NCBI GenBank assembly: GCA_031280915.1
Contig: JAITGC010000078.1
Span: 116,069-149,153 of the forward strand
Direction: 5' to 3'
DNA length: 33,085 nucleotides
DNA from: Desulfovibrio sp.
GTDB taxonomy: Bacteria > Desulfobacterota > Desulfovibrionia > Desulfovibrionales > Desulfovibrionaceae
The notes beneath the pieces are model-generated. The model was not told where the DNA came from. It was given only the letters and a program-made list of their open reading frames with translations, and ran no database searches. Shown piece after piece: positions 24,063-31,369 of this stretch; position 1 is the first letter of the stretch, and each line of letters starts with the position of its first letter. Both the position numbers and the translations under genes were made by a program.

Positions 24063-25700
24063 TTATTCGCCCCCTTCCTGCGCGTCGGTCTCATCTTCTT
24101 CCACGCCGGGCAAGTCCTCCTGGCGCAGGTCCATGGTGCGTTTCTGCTCGCCCGTCATGACCAGGGCGTTGGCCACCAACTCGTGCAGGCCGCTCACGGT
24201 TACGCCCGGCGCCCAGTAATTGGCGAGCGGCGGCAGCGTGGCGCGGTCAATGGCGCACACGCAGGCCATGTGGTTAACGCCGAATTTTTGCTGCACATGG
24301 CGGAGGGCGTTGCCTCGCGGCATCCCGGCCCGCATTCGCAGTTCCATGATTTCTTCCGTGTTCAGGCCGGAGCCGGCGCCACAGCAGAACGTCTGCTCGC
24401 GTATGGTATTTTCCGGCATTTCCACAAAATTATTGCAGACCGCCTTGAGCACATAACGCGGCTCGTCCAGAAGGCCCATGCCGCGTGAGGGATTACAGGA
24501 ATCGTGGAACGTGGTGACGATGTGGTCGTTGCGGCTGGGGTCAAGCTTGAGCTTGTTGTGGTAAATGAGATCCGCCGTAAATTCGGCGATGTGCACCATT
24601 TTTGTGGAGGCCGCGTTGGAAAAGACCGTCCCGGTAACAGGAGATGTCGGGGGGATCATATTGGCCGGCGTGGGGCCGTTGTAGGTGTCCATGTATTGAT
24701 TGATGACGCGCCACATATGTCCGCATTCGCCGCCCAGAATCCACTTCGCGTTCAGGCGTTCCGCCTCGGCGTACATCTTGGCGTTGAGCTTTTTGGCCAT
24801 GTTGAATGAGGTGAAGGAACCGAAATTGCCGCCTTCCGAGGCGTATGTGGAGAGGGTATAGTCCAGGTCGAGTTGGTGAAACAACAGCAGATAGCCCATG
24901 AAAGTGTATATGCCGGGGTCGGCGAAAACGTCGCCGGACGGCGTGATAAAGAGTATCTCCGCGTTCTTTTTGTTAAAGGGGGTTTTGGGGCGGATCCCGG
25001 TGACTGTTTCGCAGTCGTCGGCCAGCATTTCCACGATTTCCACAAAGGAATGCGGTTGAATGCCCAGATGGTTGCCGGTGAAGCTGCAATTTTTCACCGG
25101 ATCCATGATCCAGTGGGTGCCCAGGCCGACCTCGTGCAGCAGTTCCCGGACGATCATGGTTATTTCCGCCGTGTCGATGCCGTAGGGGCAGAAGAGCGAA
25201 CAGCGGCGGCATTCCGTACACTGGTAGGCGTAATAGAAAAGTTCCTTGACGACGCTTTTGTCCCAGCCGCGGGCGCCGGCGGTTTTCCCCAGAAGTTTGC
25301 CGAGCATGGTGTGGTCGCGGCGGTAGAGGGAACGCAGAAGCTCGGCCCGCAATACGGGCATATTCTTGGGGTCATTGGTGCCGAGGAAAAAGTGGCACTT
25401 GTCGGCACAGGCTCCGCAACGTACGCAGATATCCATAAACAGCTTCAGGGAGCGGTGTTTTTCAAGCCGTTCGGCAAAGGCGTCACAGAGCGTCTTTTCC
25501 CAGTTTTCCGGCAATCCCCAATCGTCGGCCGCAGGATCCCATTCGTGGGGATTGGGCATATGCAGACGTTCCATGGTGTCCGGCTTGGCCGGATAACAGA
25601 AGCTGCCCGGCGAAAATTCCGGCTTGAGAGCAAGCCAATGTTCCCCCGGAAACGGGGGCCGTGAGGCGATAAGTTCTTGTGGGGCGGGTAGTTTGGCCAT
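24063..25700 (-). CDS. dsrK: DsrK, HdrD-like iron-sulfur catalytic subunit
   Basis: A 545-residue cytoplasmic subunit related to heterodisulfide reductase HdrD. Two [4Fe-4S] sites are CVRCGACADKC (C92, C95, C98, C102) and CTECRRCSLFC (C161, C164, C167, C171). The C-terminal CCG-type cofactor site is made of GGECGHMW, HDSCNPSRGMG and TFCCGAGSGLNTEEI. DsrK is proposed to reduce the DsrC trisulfide formed during sulfite reduction. It pairs with the membrane haem protein DsrM, whose gene ends 11 bases upstream. No frame damage was seen. Confidence 0.97.
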   Translation of the reverse strand: MAKLPAPQELIASRPPFPGEHWLALKPEFSPGSFCYPAKPDTMERLHMPNPHEWDPAADDWGLPENWEKTLCDAFAERLEKHRSLKLFMDICVRCGACADKCHFFLGTNDPKNMPVLRAELLRSLYRRDHTMLGKLLGKTAGARGWDKSVVKELFYYAYQCTECRRCSLFCPYGIDTAEITMIVRELLHEVGLGTHWIMDPVKNCSFTGNHLGIQPHSFVEIVEMLADDCETVTGIRPKTPFNKKNAEILFITPSGDVFADPGIYTFMGYLLLFHQLDLDYTLSTYASEGGNFGSFTSFNMAKKLNAKMYAEAERLNAKWILGGECGHMWRVINQYMDTYNGPTPANMIPPTSPVTGTVFSNAASTKMVHIAEFTADLIYHNKLKLDPSRNDHIVTTFHDSCNPSRGMGLLDEPRYVLKAVCNNFVEMPENTIREQTFCCGAGSGLNTEEIMELRMRAGMPRGNALRHVQQKFGVNHMACVCAIDRATLPPLANYWAPGVTVSGLHELVANALVMTGEQKRTMDLRQEDLPGVEEDETDAQEGGE

Positions 25701-25711
25701 GGTATGACTCC

Positions 25712-26731
25712 TTACTCAGCGGCCTTGTCGGGGGCTTTTTCCAGCGGCAGGCCAGCTTCGGCCATGGCGTCGCGGTATTCATTCTCGTATTCCGCATAGG
25801 TAAAGTACTGCTTGGGCGGATTCCACGGATTTATGTGGCGCTTCTGGCGCGAGTTATTGGCCAGATTGCGCGTGGGGCTGAAAAAGACGCCCGCCATATG
25901 CGTGAGCTTGGAAAAGGGGGAATACAGGAGCAGGGTGCACACCAGCGTCACATGCACAAAAAAGAGAGGGGCGATGCCCTGGGTGGAAACAGGCGAAAAA
26001 TGCGTGATGCTCATGATGAATACTTTAACCATGGCGATTTCCGTCTTGTCGAAATAGCGCAGGCAGATGCCTGTGCCCACGATGCCGATGAGCAGCCACA
26101 GGGGGAAATAGTCGTTGGCAAGGGAAATACAGCGCAAGCGTTGGTTGAAGAGGCGTCTGCCCAGAAGAAAGAGCAGGGCGACGAGCAGTATGGCGCCGGT
26201 CATGAAAAAGCGGGGAGCGCCGATTTGCATGATGCCGTCAAGGGTCTCGAGACAGGTGATCCAGGCCGGCACAGGTTCCGCGAAAAAGCGGAAATGCCTG
26301 AGAAAAACCAGCAGGAAACAGTAGTGGAACATCAGGGCGAAACACCAGAGCCACTTGGAGGAATAATAAATGGTTCCGGGGCCGTTGCTGGCGGGCAGAT
26401 GGGCGCGCACATCGGCCTGGGTATTGCGGAAGAGCGAGCGGAAAAGAAGAATTTCCAGAACCATGCGGGCGAATACGCCTGCCCGCGTGCTCGGACAGTC
26501 AATTTTCGCCTGCCTGATGAACGCAAGGGATTGTTCCTGTCCGCCGGTGGTGGGAATTCGGAAAGGAACGGGCGATTTCGCCCAGTACACCATGCGCCAG
26601 ATCATGCCGCAGATGAAAACAGCTGTTGCCAGATACGGCAGCGCCACGCCGAACAAAGGGGCGAAACCCGCGGCGGATCCCGCCCAGGCCACAGCCCCTA
26701 TGAGCAGCACCAGCAGTAATGATAACAACAT
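25712..26731 (-). CDS. dsrM: DsrM, diheme b-type membrane subunit
   Basis: A 339-residue membrane protein related to NarI/HdrE. About six hydrophobic helices; histidines in helices (MFHYCFLLVFLRHFRFF, ITHFSP, FVHVTLVC) are likely haem b ligands. DsrM passes electrons between menaquinol and DsrK. After the last helix there is a cytoplasmic tail with the phrase HINPWNPPKQYFTYAEYENE that is usual in DsrM. GAGGTAGGGA precedes the start. The gene is 26 bases after the RsbRD-like gene and begins the canonical dsrMKJOP order. Confidence 0.95.
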   Translation of the reverse strand: MLLSLLLVLLIGAVAWAGSAAGFAPLFGVALPYLATAVFICGMIWRMVYWAKSPVPFRIPTTGGQEQSLAFIRQAKIDCPSTRAGVFARMVLEILLFRSLFRNTQADVRAHLPASNGPGTIYYSSKWLWCFALMFHYCFLLVFLRHFRFFAEPVPAWITCLETLDGIMQIGAPRFFMTGAILLVALLFLLGRRLFNQRLRCISLANDYFPLWLLIGIVGTGICLRYFDKTEIAMVKVFIMSITHFSPVSTQGIAPLFFVHVTLVCTLLLYSPFSKLTHMAGVFFSPTRNLANNSRQKRHINPWNPPKQYFTYAEYENEYRDAMAEAGLPLEKAPDKAAE

Positions 26732-26757
26732 TCCCTACCTCGCTTGATATTTTTATC

Positions 26758-27282
26758 TCAGCCTGCGACGAGCAAGCTTTTTTTGAATGCCTGTGCCCAT
26801 TTTGTCAGTTGGGCGTGCTGGCTGCGAATTTCCTTCACGCGGGATTCCGCCAGCGTTTCCCGATCCGCCATATACATGTCGAAGGCCAGAAGAATCAGGC
26901 TGTCCAGCCGGGATTCGGCGGCCAGATAGCCGTTGAGCTCCCCGGAATCCGTACAGTGCGGCAAAAGGCGTTGGCGCATAATGGGCTTGAGCAGGTGGAA
27001 AACCCCCAAAGCCCGGCTCGGCGTATCCCGCTGTACCGCGCGCAGCTTCACAAAACGTTCCAGAGCGCCCTTGACGCCGTCAACGGTCGTCTCTTCTCCC
27101 ATCACGGCGTCATAGAGGGCATGTGCCGCTTCTCTGGTCATGTCCGCTCCGGGATTTCCAAAAGGATCGCTGACGGTTCTCAGTACCCCTTTCGCGTCAA
27201 AAGGATAGGTTGCATACACCGCTTCCATCCACAAGCGGAGTATTTCCTCCTTTTCGTCGCGCAAACATTCCGTCAGTCTCAT
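26758..27282 (-). CDS. RsbRD N-terminal-domain-like protein leading the dsr operon
   Basis: A 174-residue all-helical protein that looks like the RsbRD N-terminal domain family (EILRLWMEAVYATYPFDAKG, then VLRTVSDPFGNPGADM). The family is named after RsbR-type stress sensors, but here there is no STAS domain, so it is only the sensor-like part. A protein of this type commonly lies before dsrM in Desulfovibrio. It is the first gene after the dsr promoter and ends 26 bases before dsrM, so it is co-expressed with the complex. Its ribosome site is weak (GGGTCTG). Role unknown; a regulator or assembly factor is a guess. Confidence 0.75.
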   Translation of the reverse strand: MRLTECLRDEKEEILRLWMEAVYATYPFDAKGVLRTVSDPFGNPGADMTREAAHALYDAVMGEETTVDGVKGALERFVKLRAVQRDTPSRALGVFHLLKPIMRQRLLPHCTDSGELNGYLAAESRLDSLILLAFDMYMADRETLAESRVKEIRSQHAQLTKWAQAFKKSLLVAG

Positions 27283-27327
27283 ACAGACCCGCGATTTTCA
27301 GGGCAGTTCACGGAAATCCCGTGTCGT

Positions 27328-27358
27328 TCCGCGATATTGCCATAATATATATCACGGA
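27328..27358 (-). promoter_or_regulatory. Inverted repeat in the dsr leader, possible operator
   Basis: On the minus strand TCCGTGATAT and ATATCGCGGA form 10-base arms (9 of 10 paired) around an 11-base spacer. It starts about 12 bases after the -10 box, overlapping the early transcript. It may bind a regulator or fold as an RNA hairpin. A second small stem CACGG-5-CCGTG follows at about 27310-27324. Confidence 0.5.
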
Positions 27359-27370
27359 CATGCTCTTTTA

Positions 27371-27400
27371 ATAATAGTTGAAAATGAGGATTTGCGTCAA
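27371..27400 (-). promoter_or_regulatory. Sigma-70-type promoter of the dsr operon
   Basis: Minus-strand TTGACG (27395-27400), 18-base spacer, TATTAT (27371-27376). Five of six -35 bases and five of six -10 bases match consensus. The predicted start is about 80 bases before the RsbRD-like ATG; no other good promoter was seen within the operon. Confidence 0.75.
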
Positions 27401-27437
27401 GTATGTTTTCGCAATTTTTTGCCTTCGCCCATAAACC

Positions 27438-27464
27438 AGAGCAATTTCAAAGTGAAATTGCTCT
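27438..27464. repeat. Dispersed structured repeat, copy C (palindrome only)
   Basis: AGAGCAATTTCA and its exact complement with a 3-base loop; the loop AAG is the complement of the CTT in copy A, so orientation is opposite to A. TTCGCCC lies just before it, as in copies A and B, but the upstream module is missing. It sits upstream of the dsr promoter and is joined directly to the 21-base direct repeat. Confidence 0.75.
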
Positions 27465-27465
27465 A

Positions 27466-27486
27466 AACGGCGGACATATCGACAGA
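27466..27486. repeat. 21-base direct repeat, left copy
   Basis: AACGGCGGACATATCGACAG plus A is identical to 28506-28526 inside the Cdd1-type gene. The left copy lies between palindrome C and the likely left end of the IS1-type remnant, so it may be a shred of a second Cdd1 gene copy. Confidence 0.8.
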
Positions 27487-28262
27487 GAGAGTATTATGCC
27501 AGCAATGATAAAAGTTCGTTGGCGCTTCCATTGACCCGGAATCTGGCAAACAAGCCCAAAGTCACGTGAGCCGTCTCCAAAGAACCACTGACAATTTGCG
27601 TCCTCCTGCGAAATCTCCCAGGCCAATGGCGTTGCAGGGCGTTATTTTGTTCAATTTGACAGGTATTTTTTTTGCCTTGATGCAATGACTTGGTCCCTAC
27701 GACTTTCCGGCAACAAGCGTAATTATTTGTATCTATTTGATTTTTCTCATTAAGCCGTGTTCATCACATAAAATCCGTCAAGGTTTGCGAACTACGATCA
27801 CCACATCTCCATCCGATAAGCCGCCCGGTTTTATGATCAGGAACTTTCCACATCCAGAATGTGTATTTTTACCAATAAACGAGTGCATTTCGTCTATTTC
27901 AACTTCTTCCACGGTCCCATCCGGAGTGGGAATATCAGCATATTTATGATAAAATGCCTTGATCCATCGCATGATGCTCGGAGTGCTTGCCCCCACAATT
28001 TTTCCGGTCATATTCATAGAGAGACCGGAGAGATACAAAGTGAGAGCAAGGATTTTATCCCGTATTGGCTTCCCGCGCGGTACTTCCTTTGTAAACTGAT
28101 ACGAGCAAGATTTGCACTTGTATCGTTGTAATTTTTTCATAAATCCGTTTTTGACAATGGCTTCGGAACCGCATCTGGGGCAAACCATTCCGCTCTCCTC
28201 CTTGCTGGTGTGAAGAGGATAGCAAAATTTTAAAAGCTTGTCATTGCAAAAGTAAAACTCTC
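27487..28262 (-). mobile_element. Decayed IS1-type insertion sequence
   Basis: The bases GAGAGTATTATGCCAGCAAT at 27487 resemble, inverted, the right end GAGAGTTTTACTTTTGCAAT (complement of 28243-28262): about 16 of 22 positions agree. These are taken as imperfect terminal inverted repeats of a 776-base element around a broken transposase gene. No convincing target duplication was seen. The right end is 16 bases upstream of the Cdd1 gene promoter. Confidence 0.6.
27494..28188 (-). pseudogene. IS1-family transposase (InsA/InsB type), frameshifted
   Basis: The first 110 or so residues (ORF 27778-28188) give an InsA-type zinc finger (CPRCGSEAIVKNG, CKSC), a helix-turn-helix (GASTPSIMRWIKAF) and the start of the DDE domain (EVEIDEMHSFIGK). 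After IGK the match moves to another frame, WMWKVPDHKTGRLIGWRCGD, then hits TGA. Further on GKKNTCQIEQNN and GRFRRRTQIVSGSLE in the small ORF 27494-27685 match the IS1 C-terminus. So at least two frame changes and probably an internal loss have destroyed the gene. A programmed frameshift of the IS1 kind would not explain both breaks. Confidence 0.75.
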
Positions 28263-28277
28263 GAAACCCACAGCATA

Positions 28278-28306
28278 TTGTGGGAACAATTTATTTACGC
28301 TATACT
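28278..28306 (+). promoter_or_regulatory. Probable promoter of the Cdd1-HD-ddl-DUF169 genes
   Basis: TTGTGG (28278-28283), a 17-base spacer and TATACT (28301-28306). The -35 box overlaps a small hairpin, CCCACA-6-TGTGGG. The first ATG with a ribosome site is 53 bases after the -10. It lies just outside the IS1-type remnant. Confidence 0.5.
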
Positions 28307-28358
28307 ACGCCAAATATTGAGGTACGCATCTTTCGTATACGGGTCGCAAAAGGACGCC

Positions 28359-28619
28359 ATGCCTAAAATTGAAAATACAGACCTTCGCCGCATCCCCGGC
28401 ATTGGCAAAGAGATGGAAAACCGCCTCATACGGCTCGATTACATAAGTGTGGCTTCCCTTAAGGGGCAAAACCCCGAATCCATGTATGAAGCCGACTGTC
28501 GCCTGAACGGCGGACATATCGACAGATGCGTGCTTTACGTCTATCGTCTCGCGGTATATTTTGCGGAAAATGAGAAGCATGAACCGGAAAAACTCAAATG
28601 GTGGAACTGGAAAAACTGA
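28359..28619 (+). CDS. Cdd1-type helix-hairpin-helix protein
   Basis: An 86-residue protein. ATG 28359 (MPKIENTDLRRIPGIG) has AAAAGGACG just upstream and is preferred over the track's 28278. It begins with a helix-hairpin-helix (RRIPGIGKEMENRLIRLDY) of the kind that binds DNA without sequence specificity, then EADCRLNGGHIDRCVLYVYR, matching the pathogenicity-locus Cdd1 family, whose function is unknown. The C-terminus is KLKWWNWKN. It overlaps the next gene by 22 bases. It carries the right copy of the 21-base repeat. Confidence 0.8.
   Translation: MPKIENTDLRRIPGIGKEMENRLIRLDYISVASLKGQNPESMYEADCRLNGGHIDRCVLYVYRLAVYFAENEKHEPEKLKWWNWKN
28506..28526. repeat. 21-base direct repeat, right copy
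   Basis: Identical to 27466-27486. Here it is coding and gives NGGHID of the Cdd1-type protein. Confidence 0.8.
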
Positions 28620-29302
28620 GCCGGGGCAGTGACATGTCCGGCGTGGCGGTTGGCCGGCACGCGGTCCGCCGTCCAATGGCCGGGCTGCCGCGTGGGTTGG
28701 TCTCCGACGTGGCTCCATTGCCGCCCCCGCCGGACGAAAAACGCTGTTTCGCCTTGTGGCGTGAATACGATATGCTGCCCAATGTGCGACGCCACTCGCT
28801 TCTGGTGGCCCATATCGCCGTGCGGCTGGCGCAACGCGCTGTGAAATGCGGCTTTGGCGTTTCCGTGGAAGAAACGCGCGCTGCCGGTCTGCTCCATGAT
28901 ATCGCCAAGAGCTACTGTCTCAGGCACGGCGGCAGTCATGCCATGCTGGGGGCCAGTTGGGTTGTGGAGCGCACACGCCATTACCCTGTGGCGCGGGGAG
29001 TTCTGCTCCATGTTCACTGGCCCTGGCCTCTGCCTGAGGGTGCGGGCATGTGCGCCCTGCCTTTTTTCATCATTTATGCGGACAAGAGAGTCCGCCATGA
29101 CCGCTGCGTCAGCCTTGAGGAACGCTTTGAGGACTTGCTCGCGCGTTATGGCAAGAATGCGGATGCCAGGCAGGGCATCCGCGCTTCCTTCGAACAGGGC
29201 AAAAACATCGAACAGGCCTTTACGGTACTGCTGCAATGGGACATTCATGAAGATTCTTTTGATTGCGGGCGGCTGGTCGAGCGAGAGGAATGTTTCCCTT
29301 GA
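28598..29302 (+). CDS. HD-domain (HDIG) phosphohydrolase
   Basis: A 234-residue protein with a metal-dependent HD domain: [16 protein letters not shown] supplies the first histidine, GLLHDIAK the HD pair, [10 protein letters not shown] and HVHWPWP later histidines, and YADKRVRHD the distal aspartate. It belongs to the broad HDIG group acting on nucleotides or phosphate esters; the substrate cannot be told. Residues 1-50 are poorly structured and Pro-rich. The start overlaps the Cdd1 gene by 22 bases; ATG 28634 is an alternative. Its last 56 bases overlap the ddl gene in another frame. Confidence 0.85.
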   Translation: MVELEKLSRGSDMSGVAVGRHAVRRPMAGLPRGLVSDVAPLPPPPDEKRCFALWREYDMLPNVRRHSLLVAHIAVRLAQRAVKCGFGVSVEETRAAGLLHDIAKSYCLRHGGSHAMLGASWVVERTRHYPVARGVLLHVHWPWPLPEGAGMCALPFFIIYADKRVRHDRCVSLEERFEDLLARYGKNADARQGIRASFEQGKNIEQAFTVLLQWDIHEDSFDCGRLVEREECFP

Positions 29303-30290
29303 CGGCGCGCGCGTCATGGAGAAGACTTTGCTTGAATGCGGGCACAGCGTGACGTTTTTCGACCTGTTGGCCGGTTTTGACAATCTGCTGGACGCGGCGG
29401 CGAAACACGATTTCGCCTTTATCAATCTGCACGGCGCACCGGGTGAGGATGGCCTGGTGCAGGCGATGTTGGACAGGGCCGGCTGCCCTTACCAGGGTTC
29501 AGGGCCGGCAGGGTCTTTTCTGGCTCTGCACAAAGCGGCTGCCAAACAAATCTTCCGCCGGGCCGGGCTGCCGACGCCCGATTGGGAATATCTGCCGCTT
29601 CCGCCGGAACAAGCGTGGCGACCGCGTTTGCCCTATCCTCTTTTCGTCAAAAGCAATACCGGCGGCTCCTCGCTTCTCATGGGACGTGTGCGCGACCGCG
29701 CCGGACTGGACGTGAAGCTGGCGGAAATTTTCGCCGCCGGAGACGAGGCCCTGTTGGAAAGCGAAGTCAGGGGGCGTGAAGTCACTTGCGGAGTATTGGG
29801 CAACGAGGCCCTGCCGCCCATCCTCATTGAACCCGGCGAGGGGAAGTTTTTTGACTACCAAAGCAAGTATGCCGTGGACGGAGCGCGGGAAATCTGCCCT
29901 GCGCCCCTGCCGCCGGAGATAACGGCCGAGGTGCGGAAACTGGCTCTCGCGGCCCACAGAACCCTTGGCCTTTCCGGCTACAGCCGGACAGACTTCATCC
30001 TGGCCGAAGATGGAAGGCCGAGTCTGCTTGAAATCAATACTTTGCCGGGCATGACCGCCACAAGCCTTGTGCCGCGTGAAGCCCGCGCCGCCGGTCTGGA
30101 TTTCGGCGATCTGCTGGAGACGCTGATAAGCCTCGGCGGGCAAGGCGCGTCCCAAGTGCGGCAGGCTCGTGCGGGCGGGTTTGTCATCAATCTGCTGAAT
30201 TCGGTGAAAATTTCAAACGGCAAGGAGGCCGGCCATGAAAGCAATGAACAGACAAACGCGACGGCTGCTGGAACTTCTCGGCCACGATGA
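29247..30290 (+). CDS. ddl: D-alanine--D-alanine ligase
   Basis: A 347-residue ATP-grasp ligase that joins two D-alanines for peptidoglycan precursors. The start is ATG 29247 ([20 protein letters not shown]), since the N-terminal GGxSxERxVS block must be included; the track's 28854 is a frame extension. Further family motifs are [47 protein letters not shown] and [19 protein letters not shown] and metal residues are all visible (E and N of EINTLPG). The C-terminal tail past [11 protein letters not shown] overlaps the next gene by 56 bases and may be dispensable. The ribosome site is weak, suggesting coupling to the HD gene. Confidence 0.95.
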   Translation: MKILLIAGGWSSERNVSLDGARVMEKTLLECGHSVTFFDLLAGFDNLLDAAAKHDFAFINLHGAPGEDGLVQAMLDRAGCPYQGSGPAGSFLALHKAAAKQIFRRAGLPTPDWEYLPLPPEQAWRPRLPYPLFVKSNTGGSSLLMGRVRDRAGLDVKLAEIFAAGDEALLESEVRGREVTCGVLGNEALPPILIEPGEGKFFDYQSKYAVDGAREICPAPLPPEITAEVRKLALAAHRTLGLSGYSRTDFILAEDGRPSLLEINTLPGMTATSLVPREARAAGLDFGDLLETLISLGGQGASQVRQARAGGFVINLLNSVKISNGKEAGHESNEQTNATAAGTSRPR

Positions 30291-31083
30291 AATGCCGTTC
30301 GGCGCCTTTTACTCCGATAAAAAACCTGACGGCTACGGCCCAAAGCCCGGAGAAATTTTTACCCGTGAGCGCGAAACAGCCGGAGAAATTGATTGGCAAA
30401 AAGCCTTTGGAAATTTCACCTGTCTGACCGGAAGCGTCTGGTTGGCCAGAAAAAAGAAAAAAGCCGCCTGGATAAGCCACGAAGAGTGCGGCTGTATGGG
30501 CGGGGGGTATTATTCGGGGATTTACGGCCCGTATCTTGAGACAAATGTACTGTACGTCTCCACGGGTATTCCGGGAACCCATATTGAAGGAGAGCACTAT
30601 CTTCCGTCACCGGAGTCCATGCGGGCTTTTATGGACGACTGCGCTGTCCCCCCTGGCAAGGGCAAGTATTGCGTCCTGAAGCCTCTGGAACAGTTCACCG
30701 ATGTTGAATCACCTTTGAGCGTGACGTTTTTCGCCAGGCCTGAAGTGCTGACCGGTCTGCATACATTGACCGGTTATGCGGCAGGCAACCATAACGCTGT
30801 TGTTACGCCGTTTGGCGCAGCATGTACAAGCATCATCGGCTGGCCTCTGGTATATGAACAAAGGGGCAGAGAGTGCGCCGTGCTTGGCGGATTTGACCCG
30901 AGCGCCCGCAAATTCTTGAAGGCGGACGAGCTTACATTCTCCATTCCGCTGTCTTTGTATAAGAAAATGCTTGATGCGATGGAAACGTCGGCTCTCACGC
31001 GCCATACTTGGGAGGGCGTTCGTAAAAAGGTGATGAAAAGCGGACGTGTCTGGGGAAGAGGAGAAGATGGGGCACAGGGATGA
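30235..31083 (+). CDS. DUF169 family protein
   Basis: A 282-residue soluble protein of the DUF169/COG2043 type, function unknown. A strong AAGGAGG lies 6 bases before the ATG. Conserved-looking parts are [51 protein letters not shown] and [14 protein letters not shown]. The four cysteines in CLTG, ECGC and AACTS could bind a metal or cofactor, as has been guessed for the family, but this is not shown. It is the last gene of the operon and is followed by three hairpins. Confidence 0.85.
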   Translation: MKAMNRQTRRLLELLGHDEMPFGAFYSDKKPDGYGPKPGEIFTRERETAGEIDWQKAFGNFTCLTGSVWLARKKKKAAWISHEECGCMGGGYYSGIYGPYLETNVLYVSTGIPGTHIEGEHYLPSPESMRAFMDDCAVPPGKGKYCVLKPLEQFTDVESPLSVTFFARPEVLTGLHTLTGYAAGNHNAVVTPFGAACTSIIGWPLVYEQRGRECAVLGGFDPSARKFLKADELTFSIPLSLYKKMLDAMETSALTRHTWEGVRKKVMKSGRVWGRGEDGAQG

Positions 31084-31109
31084 GGGGGCAAAGGGGAGGG
31101 GCGTATTCA

Positions 31110-31198
31110 GCGGCGGATTATCCGCCGCGGGCGAGCCGAAAATCACGTTTTTCGGCGAAGCGATCTTCTCATGATCAACCGACTGGTTGATTATGAGA
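31110..31198. repeat. Three consecutive hairpins after the DUF169 gene
   Basis: GCGGCGGA-3-TCCGCCGC (31110-31128), GCCGAAAA-6-TTTTCGGC (31135-31156) and TCTCATxATCAACC-4-GGTTGATxATGAGA (31167-31198, one mismatch). The first two are perfect. None has a strong T-run after it, but the second has a T-rich right arm. Likely transcript end or structured 3' region. The stretch 31084-31369 carries no gene that I can support. Confidence 0.6.
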
Positions 31199-31331
31199 TA
31201 ACTTGTAGTCTGAAGAGTTGGCTTGCGCTTGTAGTTTACGGCTATAGTAGTTTCGCCCTTCCGTGCGCCAATGCTTTGCTTGCGCAAGAAGATTAAACGG
31301 AATATTTTCCGCAATTCTTGTGCCTGACATC

Positions 31332-31358
31332 AAATGATCTGATTTTCAAATCATTTTT
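31332..31358 (+). terminator. Small hairpin with T-run
   Basis: AAATGAT-11-ATCATTT followed by TT and AT on the plus strand. A weak terminator-like site between the DUF169 operon and the converging Sel1 gene. Confidence 0.3.
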
Positions 31359-31369
31359 ATGCCGTATGA

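Noticed and set aside
30709-31314. 201-residue minus-strand ORF over the DUF169 3' end
   Set aside because: Shadow of DUF169 plus the hairpin region; no domain and no ribosome site.
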